Assembly: GCA_041675005.1 (NCBI GenBank)
Contig: JBAYUQ010000002.1
Span: 62,001 to 126,000, forward strand
Reading direction: 5' to 3'
Length of the DNA: 64,000 nt
Source: PGYR01 sp041675005
Lineage (GTDB): Bacteria > Bacteroidota > Ignavibacteria > Kapaibacteriales > UBA2268
In this document: piece after piece, positions 14,954-25,255 of the stretch
How positions within the stretch are numbered: position 1 is the first letter of the stretch
Layout of the letters: every line of letters begins with the position of its first letter
Made by a program: the position numbers and the translations under genes
The notes under the pieces: generated by a model
The model's database searches: none
What the model saw: the letters and a program-made list of their open reading frames with translations, nothing else
What the model was told of the DNA's origin: nothing

Positions 14954-17638
14954 ATGCAATTCGATAAGAACTTCAATTTCAAAGATAAAGAAAAGAAATG
15001 GTACCAGAAATGGGAAGATAATAAGATATTCAAAGCAGACGAAAATTCTGAAAAGGAACCTTATTCCATTCTTATGCCGCCTCCTAATGTGACTGGTATG
15101 TTACACTTCGGTCACGTACTTAATCATACTCTCCAAGATTTATTCATCAGAAGAATGCGTATGGACGGAAGAGAAGTTGTTTGGTTCCCTGGTATGGATC
15201 ATGCTGGTATTGCCACTCAAACTAAAGTTGAACAAAAGCTAAAAGAAGAAGGATTGTCTAGACATGATTTGGGTAGAGAGAAATTCGTTGCAAAAGTATG
15301 GGATTGGAAAGAAGAGTATGGTGGTATAATACTAGAACAGCTTAAAAGACTTGGTATTTCTTGTGATTGGGATAGAACACTGTTTACGATGGATGAAACT
15401 GCATCAAAAGCTGTTGAGGAAATGTTCATCAGATTATATGATGAAGGGCTTATTTATAAAGGTAAGAGAATTATCAACTGGTCTCCCCTTGCTCAAACTG
15501 CACTTTCTGATGAAGAAGTAGAGTTCAAGGAAGTTCACGAAAAGTTATACACAATGAAGTATTACTTTAAGGGAACAGATAGTTATTTGAAAGTAGCGAC
15601 AGTAAGACCAGAAACTATATTCGGTGATATAGCAGTTGCAGTAAATCCAAATGATATAAGATACAAAAAGTTAATAGGTCAGAAAGTAATCGTTCCATTA
15701 GTAGGTCGTGAAGTTGAGATAATAGGTGATGACTATGCAGACCCTGAATTTGGGACTGGCTGTGTTAAAATCACCCCTGCACATGACCCTAATGACTTTG
15801 AAATTGGTAAAAGACATAATCTAGAATCTATTAATACCATCAATCCTGATGGATCTATGAATGAATTAGCAGGTAAATACGCTGGGTTAGATAGATTCGA
15901 AGCGAGAAAATTAGTTATAAAGGATTTGGAAGAATCCGGTTTAATGGAAAAAATAGATGATTATACTCATAATGTCGGTTTCTCACAACGGGGTGGAGAA
16001 CCAATAGAGCCGTATCTATCTGACCAATGGTTTGTTAATATGAAGCCACTTGCTGAACAAGCATTAAAAGTAGTTCAAGACGGCGAAATCAAGTTCCATC
16101 CAAATCATTGGGTAAAGACTTACGAACATTGGATGAATAATATACGTGATTGGTGTATTTCACGTCAACTTTGGTGGGGACATAGAATCCCCGTTTACTA
16201 TGACGAAAACGGTAATCATACTGCTGCTAGAACTGAAGATGAAGCTAGAACGAAACTTAATTTATCATCTGATGCAATACTAAAACAAGATGAAGATGTA
16301 TTGGATACATGGTTTTCATCTTGGTTATGGCCATTGACTACTATGGGATGGTTCGATGAAAATGGAAATGAGAATCTAGACAATCCTACCATGAAGAAGT
16401 TCTCCCCCACTGATTTATTAGTAACTGGACCAGACATTATATTTTTCTGGGTTGCCAGAATGGTAATGGCTTCTAAAAATGTAAAAGATGAGATTCCATT
16501 TAAAAATGTATATTTCACTAGTTTAATAAGAGATGGTCAAGGTAGAAAATTATCTAAATCACTTGGTAATTCACCTGACCCACTGAATGTGATGGATAAA
16601 TACGGAGCTGATGCAGTTCGTTTTACTATACTTTACCTAGCTCCATTAGGACAAGATGTAAGAATGGAAGTGGATTTGGAAGCTCAAGACATTCCATCAA
16701 TGGAAGTAGGTCGTAATTTTGCGAATAAATTATGGAATGCAGGTCGTTTCCTTAATATGAAAGTTGAGCAATTTGGTGAAACAAATGAAATGCCTTTGGA
16801 AAGTGAATTATCACTTTCCGATAAATGGATACAATCTAAACTTCATGAAACTATTAGCAAAATTGATGATTGTCTTAACAATTTCAAAGTGACGGAATAC
16901 TCGAAAACTCTATATGATTTTATCTGGTCTGATTACTGTGGCTGGTATATAGAATCTCTAAAGATAGAATCTTATTCTAATACAGATGAACTAAATAAGA
17001 AAAAGTTAGCTTTTGCAATAAATATATTTAATGAAGTTCTAAAATTATTACATCCAGTAATGCCATTTATAACTGAAGAGTTATGGCATTTACTTAATAA
17101 GAAAGCTGAGAATGAAAGTATTTCAACTCAGCAATTAATTAAATCTGATGATTCAGTTATATCAAAATCAGTAATATATGATTTCGATAAATTGATGACT
17201 TTAGTAGAGACGACTAGAAGTCTCAAATCTAGTACCCCTAGTGTTTCTGCTGAGCAAAGATTGAAGTTAGGAATAACAAGTAACGAAAAGATAACACAAC
17301 TTATTGAAGACAACCTCAATCTTCTAAAAGAGCTTACAAAATCTACCGAAATTATTCTCAATAATACTTCGGAAGGAATTTCAGTAAAGGGAGTTACAAA
17401 CTTCGCAGAAATTAACTTATATGTTGGCGAAGTTGTGGATGTCGAACAAGAAAAAGAGAGACTTTCTGGGGAAATAAAAAGATTAGAGGGTCAAGTATTT
17501 GGCATAAATAAAAAACTATCCAATGCTAGTTTCGTCGATAATGCACCAGCAAGTGTGGTAGAAATGGAAAGAAAAAAATTAAGTGACATGTCTGAAAAAA
17601 TTGAACAATTGAAAGAAAGTTTAATTTCATTCTCATAA
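14954..17638 (+). CDS. valS: Valyl-tRNA synthetase
   Basis: An 894-residue class I synthetase that charges tRNA-Val. The HIGH-type motif is HFGH (51-54) within PPPNVTGMLHFGHVL. The KMSKS-type motif is KLSKS (532-536). The CP1 editing domain lies at roughly 200-360, with VRPETIFGD and GTGCVKITPAHDPNDFEIG. The anticodon-binding domain follows, and a C-terminal coiled coil (about 830-894, EKERLSGEIKRLEGQV) is the ValS-specific tRNA arm. The length is typical. The 207 bp upstream is AT-rich and probably holds the promoters for this gene and for the divergent lipoprotein; a TAATTTTG hexamer-like box is present but no clear partner element. Confidence 0.97.
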   Translation: MQFDKNFNFKDKEKKWYQKWEDNKIFKADENSEKEPYSILMPPPNVTGMLHFGHVLNHTLQDLFIRRMRMDGREVVWFPGMDHAGIATQTKVEQKLKEEGLSRHDLGREKFVAKVWDWKEEYGGIILEQLKRLGISCDWDRTLFTMDETASKAVEEMFIRLYDEGLIYKGKRIINWSPLAQTALSDEEVEFKEVHEKLYTMKYYFKGTDSYLKVATVRPETIFGDIAVAVNPNDIRYKKLIGQKVIVPLVGREVEIIGDDYADPEFGTGCVKITPAHDPNDFEIGKRHNLESINTINPDGSMNELAGKYAGLDRFEARKLVIKDLEESGLMEKIDDYTHNVGFSQRGGEPIEPYLSDQWFVNMKPLAEQALKVVQDGEIKFHPNHWVKTYEHWMNNIRDWCISRQLWWGHRIPVYYDENGNHTAARTEDEARTKLNLSSDAILKQDEDVLDTWFSSWLWPLTTMGWFDENGNENLDNPTMKKFSPTDLLVTGPDIIFFWVARMVMASKNVKDEIPFKNVYFTSLIRDGQGRKLSKSLGNSPDPLNVMDKYGADAVRFTILYLAPLGQDVRMEVDLEAQDIPSMEVGRNFANKLWNAGRFLNMKVEQFGETNEMPLESELSLSDKWIQSKLHETISKIDDCLNNFKVTEYSKTLYDFIWSDYCGWYIESLKIESYSNTDELNKKKLAFAINIFNEVLKLLHPVMPFITEELWHLLNKKAENESISTQQLIKSDDSVISKSVIYDFDKLMTLVETTRSLKSSTPSVSAEQRLKLGITSNEKITQLIEDNLNLLKELTKSTEIILNNTSEGISVKGVTNFAEINLYVGEVVDVEQEKERLSGEIKRLEGQVFGINKKLSNASFVDNAPASVVEMERKKLSDMSEKIEQLKESLISFS

Positions 17639-17699
17639 GATTTCGAGTTTAAAGCAATAAGTATTATATTGACAACTGAATAATAACATAATCTGAAAA

Positions 17700-19028
17700 A
17701 TGATGGAAAAGAACCCAAAACTATTGTTACCAGAAATAAAAGATCTTCATAAAATTGAAGTTTTCGAGCAAAATGGTGGATACCAACAAGCCCGAAAAGC
17801 ACTCAAAATGGAGAAAACTGAAATTGTAGATATCGTAAAGAAATCTAATCTTCGTGGACGTGGTGGTGCTTGTTTCCCTACTGGATTAAAATGGTCATTT
17901 ATGCCTGATGGTATAGATAAGCCGAATTATCTAGCTGTAAATGGTGACGAAGCAGAACCCGGTTCATTCAAGGATAGACGAATATTTGAATTTAATCCAC
18001 ATCTATTACTTGAAGGTATATTGATAGCTGGTAAAGCTATGAATTTGAAAGCCGCTTATATCTATATTCGTGGTGAATATTATCTTTGGAATAAATTGAT
18101 GCAAGCCGCAGTAGATGAAGCTTATGAAGCTGGTTACTTTGGCGAGAAAATGAAAGAAAAGTTTGGTACAGATTTCGTTATGGACGTTTATGTACATAGC
18201 GGTGCTGGTGCATATATTTGCGGTGAAGAGACAGCTCTAATGAACTCATTAGAAGGCGGAAGGGGTTATCCTCGATTCAAACCTCCATTCCCTGCTCAAG
18301 TAGGGCTATGGGGTATGCCTACTACTGTTAATAATGTAGAAACTATTGCAACTATACCAAAAATATTTGAGATTGGTCCTGAGAACTATGCTGCTCTTGG
18401 AGCTCCAGGTCATGCTGGAACATTACTATATGGCGTTAGTGGACACGTAAATAAACCCGGTGTTTATGAGTTAGAAACTGGTATTACTCTAAGAAGTCTA
18501 ATTTATGATGTTTGTGGTGGTGTTCCTGGTGGTAAAAATATTAAAGCAGTAATCCCGGGTGGATCATCAATGCCGGTACTTTCTGCTGATGAAATTGATG
18601 TTCCAATGGATGAAGAATCCCTGAAAAAGATAGGTACTCACATCGGAACAGGTGGAGTTATGGTTATGGATGAAGATACTGATTTATTGAAAGTTACATT
18701 ACGTATAGCTCACTTCTATCATCATGAGTCATGTGGTCAGTGTACTCCTTGCCGTGAAGGTTGTGGTTGGTTAGAAAATACTTTAAAACGTATTTATGCT
18801 GGTGATGGTACTACAAAAGACTTAGATTTATTAGTTTCGGTATGTAATAATATCGAAGGAAATACTATTTGTGCATTAGGTGATGCTGCAGCTTGGGCTG
18901 TAAGAGGATTTGTAAATAAATTCCGTGGCGATTTTGAAGCAAGAGTAAAAGCAACAAGAATTTTCCAAGCTCCAAATATTGCACATGCTAAAAGAGCAAC
19001 TGCCGACACATTAATTTTTGAAAGCTAG
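17700..19028 (+). CDS. nuoF: NADH-quinone oxidoreductase subunit F
   Basis: A 442-residue subunit carrying the NADH site, FMN and one [4Fe-4S] cluster in the peripheral arm of complex I. Visible are the glycine-rich NADH/FMN segments GRGGACFPTGLKW and GDEAEPGSFKDR, the GAGAYICGEETALMNSLEG block, and cluster cysteines C345, C348, C351 and C391 (SCGQCTPCREG, CALGD). It is alone here: nuoG, nuoH and nuoI are about 39 kb away on the other strand, and no nuoE is adjacent. A terminator follows immediately. Two consecutive ATG codons begin the frame; either could be the start. Confidence 0.96.
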   Translation: MMEKNPKLLLPEIKDLHKIEVFEQNGGYQQARKALKMEKTEIVDIVKKSNLRGRGGACFPTGLKWSFMPDGIDKPNYLAVNGDEAEPGSFKDRRIFEFNPHLLLEGILIAGKAMNLKAAYIYIRGEYYLWNKLMQAAVDEAYEAGYFGEKMKEKFGTDFVMDVYVHSGAGAYICGEETALMNSLEGGRGYPRFKPPFPAQVGLWGMPTTVNNVETIATIPKIFEIGPENYAALGAPGHAGTLLYGVSGHVNKPGVYELETGITLRSLIYDVCGGVPGGKNIKAVIPGGSSMPVLSADEIDVPMDEESLKKIGTHIGTGGVMVMDEDTDLLKVTLRIAHFYHHESCGQCTPCREGCGWLENTLKRIYAGDGTTKDLDLLVSVCNNIEGNTICALGDAAAWAVRGFVNKFRGDFEARVKATRIFQAPNIAHAKRATADTLIFES

Positions 19029-19057
19029 AAATTATTTAAATTGATAATTAAAGAGTT

Positions 19058-19097
19058 AAGGAAGTTAGTTATTCAAAGTACCTGACTTCCTTTTTTT
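19058..19097 (+). terminator. Rho-independent terminator after nuoF
   Basis: AAGGAAGTTAG pairs with CTGACTTCCTT (one G-U pair) and a run of seven T follows. It ends 5 bp before the nadD start codon, so nadD needs a promoter inside this region or depends on read-through. Confidence 0.8.
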
Positions 19098-19102
19098 ATA
19101 AT

Positions 19103-19684
19103 ATGATTAAAAAAATCGGATTACTGGGTGGTAGTTTTAACCCTATACACGAAGCACATACTTCAGTTGCAAATTACTTTTTAGATCATTACAATGGCGA
19201 TAAAGTTATATTTGTTCCTTGCAACGTCTCCCCTTTTAAATCAAATGAGAGTATAGCTCCTAATAATCACAGATTAGAAATGGTAAAATTAGCTATTGAG
19301 AATAATTCTTTATTTGAAGTGTCCGAATTTGAATTGGAGAATAGTGGTATTTCATACACTTATCAAACTATCGATTATTTTAAAAAGCTCTATCCTGAAG
19401 ATAACCTTTGCTTATTAGTTGGTGGTGACCAAGCCGAGAATTTTCACAATTGGAAGAATTGGCAATATATATTAGATAATGCAGAATTATATGTTGCTTT
19501 AAGAAAGGGATATAAGATACCAACTTATGATTTCGAAAGTTACAAGAAAGCAACTTACATGGAAATGCCTTTCATCGAGGTATCTGCATCAGAAATAAGG
19601 GAGAAAATAGTAAATAGAGCTACTAGTATAGAATTTCTAAATCCTAAAGTCAAATCATATATCGAAGAGCAAAAAGTCTATTAA
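19103..19684 (+). CDS. nadD: Nicotinate-nucleotide adenylyltransferase
   Basis: A 193-residue enzyme that adenylates nicotinate mononucleotide in NAD synthesis. The nucleotidyltransferase signature GGSFNPIHEAH (residues 9-19) and the C-terminal VSASEIREK (ISSTxIR-type) are present, as is LLVGGDQAENFHNWKNWQ. The length is normal. The ATG lies just after the nuoF terminator. The final codons overlap the convergent DUF4175 gene by 4 bp. Confidence 0.94.
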   Translation: MIKKIGLLGGSFNPIHEAHTSVANYFLDHYNGDKVIFVPCNVSPFKSNESIAPNNHRLEMVKLAIENNSLFEVSEFELENSGISYTYQTIDYFKKLYPEDNLCLLVGGDQAENFHNWKNWQYILDNAELYVALRKGYKIPTYDFESYKKATYMEMPFIEVSASEIREKIVNRATSIEFLNPKVKSYIEEQKVY

Positions 19685-22600
19685 TTTGATTTATGTTTTA
19701 ACTCTTCAAAATACCTTTTAATCAACTCTTCCATATCTTTGGTATATCCTAGCTTCAAGGATTCTTTTAGTTTATCTTCTGATACTTTATTCAAATATTC
19801 TTTTAGCTTCAGAGCTTCTGGACTGTTTTGTGAGTATTGTTTACCTGACTTAGCTTCTCTTTTCTTCTCAAAATCACGTTCATTTTCTGAACGATTAGCG
19901 TCTAATAATTTAGATAATATTTTTTCTTGTCTCTCTATAGTTGCTTGAGTTATATTTCCTGATTCCATATCCGACATTACTTCTTTCATTTCTTTAGCAA
20001 TTTCTTCCAAATCAATATTCTTTTTTCCACCTTGTTTTTGGAATTTCTTTTGTTCTTCGGCTAACTCTTCAATTGATTTTTTAGCATTACCTTGCTCATT
20101 TTTCAAACGGCCATATTCTGATTGCTTTTGCATTTCGGATTTACCACCTTTACCACCTTGCCCCTCTTTACCTTCTTGCTGACCTTGTTGCATCATCTGT
20201 TGAAGCGAATTATTTATCATCTGTTGTTGTGCAGCAGCTTGTTGTAATTGTTGAGAGAATCCCATTCCACCAGGAGTATTACTCATGCCTGGAGAATTGC
20301 CCCCTGAACCTTCTTGACCTTTCCCTTGTCCTTTTCCCTTGCCTTGACCTTGCATCTGACCCAACATGCCCTGCATTTGGCTTACAGCACTATTCATCTT
20401 TGCCATAGATTGCTGTTGTGCTTTTCCAGCTTGAGAAGATCGTCTTTCGGCAAGTTCACTCATGGCATTATTCATTTCTTGCATTGCCTTTCCAATATCT
20501 TTTCCCATTTCTGGTGTAACAGCAAATGATTTTTCAGATAATTGTGTTAAACTATTTGCTACTCTTTGTAGAGATTCACTCAAATTATTTTGTTTATTAT
20601 TTATCTCTGGCAATTGTGGCGAATTAAAATTAGAGGCATTTGTTTGATTCTTCAATTGCTCTTGTTCTTTAGATATCTGGAGCATATCTTGAACAGCTTT
20701 TTTCATAGTATTCAGAGTTTCTCTAGATACTTTATTCTCCATTTCTTGTTTAAGCTCAGACATTTTTTTATTAAATTTCTTCATGTTCTGTTTAGCTTTC
20801 TGCTGATTCTTCTGAGCTTCTTCTTTCTGACCTTTTTTAAGATTCTGTTCCGATTGCTCCATTTGCTCTGAAGTTTCTTCTTTATTCAATTCTTTGTTAG
20901 CTTCATCGAGTTTATCCATAGGCATGTCCTCTTGTTTAGATAACATATCTTCAAGATCTTTCATCTGATTATCTAACTTATCCAAATCATTATTCAGTTT
21001 ATCTTGATCTTTTGCTAATTTTTCGTTTTCTTTACTATCTTTAGAATCAGATTTCTCTGTTTCTTTCATCAATTTATCTAAGTCTTTTTCGAGCTTCTCA
21101 CCCATTTTTTTGATAGCATCAGTCTTCTGTTCTGCTTTCATTCTTTCCAACATTTTCATAGATCGTTCTATGCTTTTCTGGAATTGCTCTTCATCGAACT
21201 TCATATCTTCAAGCGCTTTTTGCATTTCTTGAGGAGTCATATCCTTTAACTCTTTGTTCATTTTCTCTTGCATTTTTTTGAGTTCAGGTATATCTACTTG
21301 CTTCAGTAATTCTTGCAACTTCATGAATTTTTCAAGAGTTTCTGGAGAAAGGACTTTGTTTTCGTGCATTTCCTTAGCTGTTTCATTTATCTTTTCCTGT
21401 AAATCTTTTACATTCTCAGAAATCTGTTTTTGCTTATCTGCTATATCTTCTGCTTTTTTCTTCTGCTCGTAATTCATCTCTTTCTTTTTAAAGTCTTTTC
21501 TCAAGTCTTGTTTCAGCTCTTCCATATTCTTCTTTAGTTCTTGTGCATCTTTCAATACTTCAGATAAATCCTTTTCTATCTCTTTCTGAGCTTGCTCAGA
21601 TGAAGCAATTACTTCTTCGAGTGATGGTAGTCTTACTGATAATATTCGAGTTTTAGCTGATTTCGGACCATTTACTATATCATTATCAAAAACCTCTAGA
21701 TAGAATTCATACTCATCTTCAGGTGAAATCCCCATTGAATTCAAATCCCAAATATATGAAGCTTGCTGATATTTCTCATTCTTCTTTATATTTATATTGA
21801 CCGATTTATAATCTTTTGAAGGGGCTACATAAATTGATTTTACCAATCTGTAATTTAATTTAAGATTTGTAAATCCAAAATCATCCATAATCTCAGTATC
21901 TATCTGGATCATTGCGTTCTCAGATAGTTGGACGTTCTCTGTCGGATTTATAAGAGTAATACTAGGACTATTATCTGTAGTAGCTATTATACTATACTTT
22001 ATTGGATTTTCATTATCAATCCCATTGTTATCATATAGTTTGAAAAAATAATATCCAGATTTTCTTATATTATAACTTAGATTTGCTTTATTTTTATTTA
22101 CCGATAATGTAATTGTATCAGATTTACTAATTGTCTCATTTACAATACCATTAGAATCTGTAATAGATGATTCAGAATTGAATATCATTAGTGCCTTTTT
22201 GATATTCTTATTAGCTTCAAGATTAAACGTTAACCTACTTCCATTAATAGCAACTATATCGGCGGTATTAATATCAAAATCTATCGGTTTTTCGCCAGTA
22301 TAAGCAGGATAATTCACTTTACCTGTCATTCTTTTAACTACTGGTCTCTCACTCACAGACACTTTACCAATCTCAGTTTGGATAGATGAATTATACCATT
22401 GAGTACTAGCGTAATAGGATACAGAATTCTTGATTGAAGATAGTTTATAAACATATTCCTTATCTGAGTTCTTGTCAATCAATAATTCATCATATTCATC
22501 TTGATTATCTTCTTTGATAAATAATGTAAGTTTATCAGGGCTATTGCCAGAAGAAGATATAACAATTTCAATGTCTTCCCCTCTTAAAACGTTACTACTT

Positions 22601-23226
22601 TTGTTTTTTAAAATTATATCAAATGGTGCAGCCGGAATAAATGATTTATCATAATTAATTATTCTATTTGCTGCTGGGTTCAGAAGAACTCCAGGAATTG
22701 AAGTTAGAATTAATCCTAAAAATGTTATTGATAGAAACAGTAGTATAAACTTATTAAATCTTTTTCTATCTATAACATCGTTGAAATTATAATCTTGCGT
22801 TTTTGTTGAGATTGATTCTAATTCATAGTTAGCTAAATCAATAGATATTCCATGACTTGTATTTACTTGGTTGTAGATTTGAAGTGCATTTGTGAGTTTA
22901 TCTCTAATCTGTGGGAAGTAATTTCCAACTTTATTAGATGTAGATAATATGTAATCTTTTTCTTTGCTTCTGTATTTTCTTTTATATAATAGAAAAGAGG
23001 TAACTAATGTGGTTACTGATAATGCAAGGAAAATGTAAAACAAATCTGTTCTAAATTCAATTGAGCCATTTGCGAAAAATTCGATTACAGAAAACAGTAC
23101 GAAAATCAGAGAAATAACACTAATTCCACCTACTAAATACATCACTAAATCAAGCATACTCTGCTTATTATAAGTGTCTTTTAGTCTTTGGATTAGTGAG
23201 TTGTATTTTACTTCTGAGTTCATCAT
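19681..23226 (-). CDS. DUF4175-family large membrane protein
   Basis: An 1181-residue protein. Membrane segments lie at about 24-48, 60-82 and 155-178. An extracytoplasmic region to about residue 535 follows, with Ig-like beta segments (ILKNKSSNVLRGEDIEIVIS; VKRMTGKVNYPAYTGEKPID). Then comes a very long Lys/Glu/Gln/Met-rich coiled-coil stretch (about 540-960), a Gly/Gln/Met-rich low-complexity part (about 965-1045), and a conserved C-terminal helical part. This matches the DUF4175 family of Bacteroidota and relatives, whose function is unknown. It is followed upstream on the same strand by a DUF4159 gene (1 bp gap) and rsmG. It overlaps nadD by 4 bp at the 3' end. Confidence 0.8.
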   Translation of the reverse strand: MMNSEVKYNSLIQRLKDTYNKQSMLDLVMYLVGGISVISLIFVLFSVIEFFANGSIEFRTDLFYIFLALSVTTLVTSFLLYKRKYRSKEKDYILSTSNKVGNYFPQIRDKLTNALQIYNQVNTSHGISIDLANYELESISTKTQDYNFNDVIDRKRFNKFILLFLSITFLGLILTSIPGVLLNPAANRIINYDKSFIPAAPFDIILKNKSSNVLRGEDIEIVISSSGNSPDKLTLFIKEDNQDEYDELLIDKNSDKEYVYKLSSIKNSVSYYASTQWYNSSIQTEIGKVSVSERPVVKRMTGKVNYPAYTGEKPIDFDINTADIVAINGSRLTFNLEANKNIKKALMIFNSESSITDSNGIVNETISKSDTITLSVNKNKANLSYNIRKSGYYFFKLYDNNGIDNENPIKYSIIATTDNSPSITLINPTENVQLSENAMIQIDTEIMDDFGFTNLKLNYRLVKSIYVAPSKDYKSVNINIKKNEKYQQASYIWDLNSMGISPEDEYEFYLEVFDNDIVNGPKSAKTRILSVRLPSLEEVIASSEQAQKEIEKDLSEVLKDAQELKKNMEELKQDLRKDFKKKEMNYEQKKKAEDIADKQKQISENVKDLQEKINETAKEMHENKVLSPETLEKFMKLQELLKQVDIPELKKMQEKMNKELKDMTPQEMQKALEDMKFDEEQFQKSIERSMKMLERMKAEQKTDAIKKMGEKLEKDLDKLMKETEKSDSKDSKENEKLAKDQDKLNNDLDKLDNQMKDLEDMLSKQEDMPMDKLDEANKELNKEETSEQMEQSEQNLKKGQKEEAQKNQQKAKQNMKKFNKKMSELKQEMENKVSRETLNTMKKAVQDMLQISKEQEQLKNQTNASNFNSPQLPEINNKQNNLSESLQRVANSLTQLSEKSFAVTPEMGKDIGKAMQEMNNAMSELAERRSSQAGKAQQQSMAKMNSAVSQMQGMLGQMQGQGKGKGQGKGQEGSGGNSPGMSNTPGGMGFSQQLQQAAAQQQMINNSLQQMMQQGQQEGKEGQGGKGGKSEMQKQSEYGRLKNEQGNAKKSIEELAEEQKKFQKQGGKKNIDLEEIAKEMKEVMSDMESGNITQATIERQEKILSKLLDANRSENERDFEKKREAKSGKQYSQNSPEALKLKEYLNKVSEDKLKESLKLGYTKDMEELIKRYFEELKHKSN

Positions 23227-23227
23227 T

Positions 23228-23905
23228 CTAATTCATCAAAGCCCATATTATAATATTTGTACCAAATTTCAATGATAATTCCCTCAATTCAGGAGAGTCA
23301 TTATGAGAATCGGGGTCAGCCCAACCGTCACTTGGATTACTTTCGACAGTATAAAAAACAGCTAATCTCTCATCTATAAATATACCGAAAGATTGTGGCT
23401 TCTTATCATCATGTTCATGTATTTTGGGTGGACCAGAAGAAAAATCATACTGTATAGTATAAATAGGGTGTGAAAAAGGAATCTCTAAAAAGTCTTTATC
23501 TGAAAAAACCTTCTTCATCTCTTTTCTGATAAATGGATCGAGACCATAGTCATCATCAATATATAGGAAACCACCGTTTTCTAAATATAATTTTAAATTT
23601 CCAGCCTCTTTTCCAGAGAAATTCACATTACCGTGCCCAGTTAAAAACAAAATAGGATAATCAAACAGATTATCTGATTTCAAATCAACATATTCATATA
23701 CTGGCTCAGCAAGAGCATTAGTATTGCTTTTTACAAAAGAAAGTAAGTTTACCTCACTTGTTGGGTCATTATACCAATCTCCACCACCAGAATATTTCAC
23801 TCTACCTATTTTTATTTTTTCGGCAGAATGAAGTGGTAAGATGAATAGGATTGATAATAATATGAATGTTATTAATCGCATTGTGTATGTTACGATTCTA
23901 AACAT
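23228..23905 (-). CDS. DUF4159-family exported protein
   Basis: A 225-residue protein with a signal peptide (MRLITFILLSILFILPLHS). The mature part begins KIKIGRVKYSGGGDWYNDPT and contains FLTGHGNVNFSG and GGFLYIDDDYGLDPF, the hallmark glutamine-amidotransferase-like segments of DUF4159. Known: this family travels with DUF4175 and MoxR/DUF58 gene sets; the function is unknown. The ATG at 23905 overlaps the rsmG stop by 1 bp. A second ATG at 23881 gives the more usual signal-peptide start and is a fair alternative. Confidence 0.82.
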   Translation of the reverse strand: MFRIVTYTMRLITFILLSILFILPLHSAEKIKIGRVKYSGGGDWYNDPTSEVNLLSFVKSNTNALAEPVYEYVDLKSDNLFDYPILFLTGHGNVNFSGKEAGNLKLYLENGGFLYIDDDYGLDPFIRKEMKKVFSDKDFLEIPFSHPIYTIQYDFSSGPPKIHEHDDKKPQSFGIFIDERLAVFYTVESNPSDGWADPDSHNDSPELRELSLKFGTNIIIWALMN

Positions 23906-24570
23906 TATTTGTTATCAAAACTACAGATTAATATCTTCTTTTGTAATTTTTTAAAATGGTCAAATGCAATCAAATCTAAATCTTGCATTTCTACTTTCAA
24001 TGCCTTGTTATGTTTTTGTGCTTCGTTGATTTCATCAGTCAAATCACCTCCCTTAAGTAGTACAATTTTTCCACCATCTTTTAGAATTGGAGAAACCCAT
24101 GATTGTATTAGGTTTAGTCTAGCTACTCCTCTTGCAAAAATGAAATCAAACTTTTTATGGTACTCTTTTTGAGCAGCTAAAACTTCAACTCTTTCAGCTT
24201 TGGATTTGATATTTCTAAGTTGAGTATGCTGAGCTAACATCTCTGTCACTTTCATTTTCTTTTTGATAGAATCAAGTAGAAGCATATTTATTTTAGGAGA
24301 AGCAATAGCAAGTGGAATACCTGGTAATCCACCACCCGAACCTAAATCCATACATTCATACTTCCCGTCTAGATTAATAAATCTAAGTATAGATAGAGAA
24401 TGAAGAATATGAGATTCTAAAATCATTTCTTCATCTTTTCTTGAAATTAGATTTACTTTAGAGTTCCAATGTAATAATTCATTGGCATACCTCTCTATTC
24501 TTTCTCTTTGTTTTTGATCTAGTACTAATCCATTAGCTGATAGTATTGTCCAAAACTGTATTAAATCCAT
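23905..24570 (-). CDS. rsmG: 16S rRNA (guanine-N7) methyltransferase G
   Basis: A 221-residue SAM-dependent enzyme that methylates a conserved guanine (E. coli G527) of 16S rRNA. It shows the RsmG N-terminal helix (YANELLHWNSKVNLISR), the SAM motif MDLGSGGGLPGIPLAI and the FIFARGVARLNLI segment. The length is as expected. It heads a minus-strand transcript with DUF4159 and DUF4175. The usual partner gene mnmG is not in the neighbourhood. It is divergent from a glycosyltransferase gene, with 58 bp between. Confidence 0.95.
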   Translation of the reverse strand: MDLIQFWTILSANGLVLDQKQRERIERYANELLHWNSKVNLISRKDEEMILESHILHSLSILRFINLDGKYECMDLGSGGGLPGIPLAIASPKINMLLLDSIKKKMKVTEMLAQHTQLRNIKSKAERVEVLAAQKEYHKKFDFIFARGVARLNLIQSWVSPILKDGGKIVLLKGGDLTDEINEAQKHNKALKVEMQDLDLIAFDHFKKLQKKILICSFDNK

Positions 24571-24628
24571 ATTTTTTATATTGTAATTGAAATAAAAACA
24601 AATTTACTAAAGTTATAACGAATTATAT

Positions 24629-25255
24629 ATGAAACCATTTTTTTCTATAGTAATAGCTGTATATAATAGACAAAAATTAATTTCAAGAGCAATTAGATCA
24701 GTATTAAATCAAGATTCTAATAATTGGGAATTAATAATAGTAGATGACTTTAGTACAGATGAAACCAAAAGTTTTATCAAACCATTTCTTGTCGATAAAC
24801 GTCTCAGATACTTCAAAACGGAATTAAATAGTGGTGTAGCTAGAGCTAGAAACCTTGGGATAAGAAAAGCAAAAGGAAATTATATCACTTTTCTTGACTC
24901 AGATGATGAATATAAAATCAATCATCTTTCGAGTAGATTTGAACTATTGAAAAACAATAATATAGATTTGCTTCATGGTGGAGTAGAAATAGTTGGTTAT
25001 AGTAAAGTTCCTGATAAAAAGGATACTAGCAAATTGATTGAAATTTCAGATTGTGTAATCGGTGGCACTTTCTTCATTAATTCTTCCCTTAGTAATGAGT
25101 TAATACTATTTGATGAGAATGTAAATTATAGTGAAGATAGCAAGATGTTTGAAGAGTTTGAAAAAAGAGAATTGAATATAGTAGAAACAGAATATAAAAC
25201 TTATGTTTATTATCGTGATACTCCAGATTCAATTTGCAATACGGTAAATGAATGA
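24629..25255 (+). CDS. Family 2 glycosyltransferase
   Basis: A 208-residue GT-A fold protein. FFSIVIAVYNRQKLISRAIR and LIIVDDFSTDETKSFI are the nucleotide-binding strands. RNLGIRKAKGNYITFLDSDD carries the metal-binding DSDD. The protein is short for GT2 and contains little beyond the catalytic core, so acceptor choice cannot be inferred. Probable role: sugar transfer for cell-surface polysaccharide or glycolipid. It overlaps nth by 4 bp (ATGA), so translation is probably coupled although the functions differ. Confidence 0.85.
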   Translation: MKPFFSIVIAVYNRQKLISRAIRSVLNQDSNNWELIIVDDFSTDETKSFIKPFLVDKRLRYFKTELNSGVARARNLGIRKAKGNYITFLDSDDEYKINHLSSRFELLKNNNIDLLHGGVEIVGYSKVPDKKDTSKLIEISDCVIGGTFFINSSLSNELILFDENVNYSEDSKMFEEFEKRELNIVETEYKTYVYYRDTPDSICNTVNE

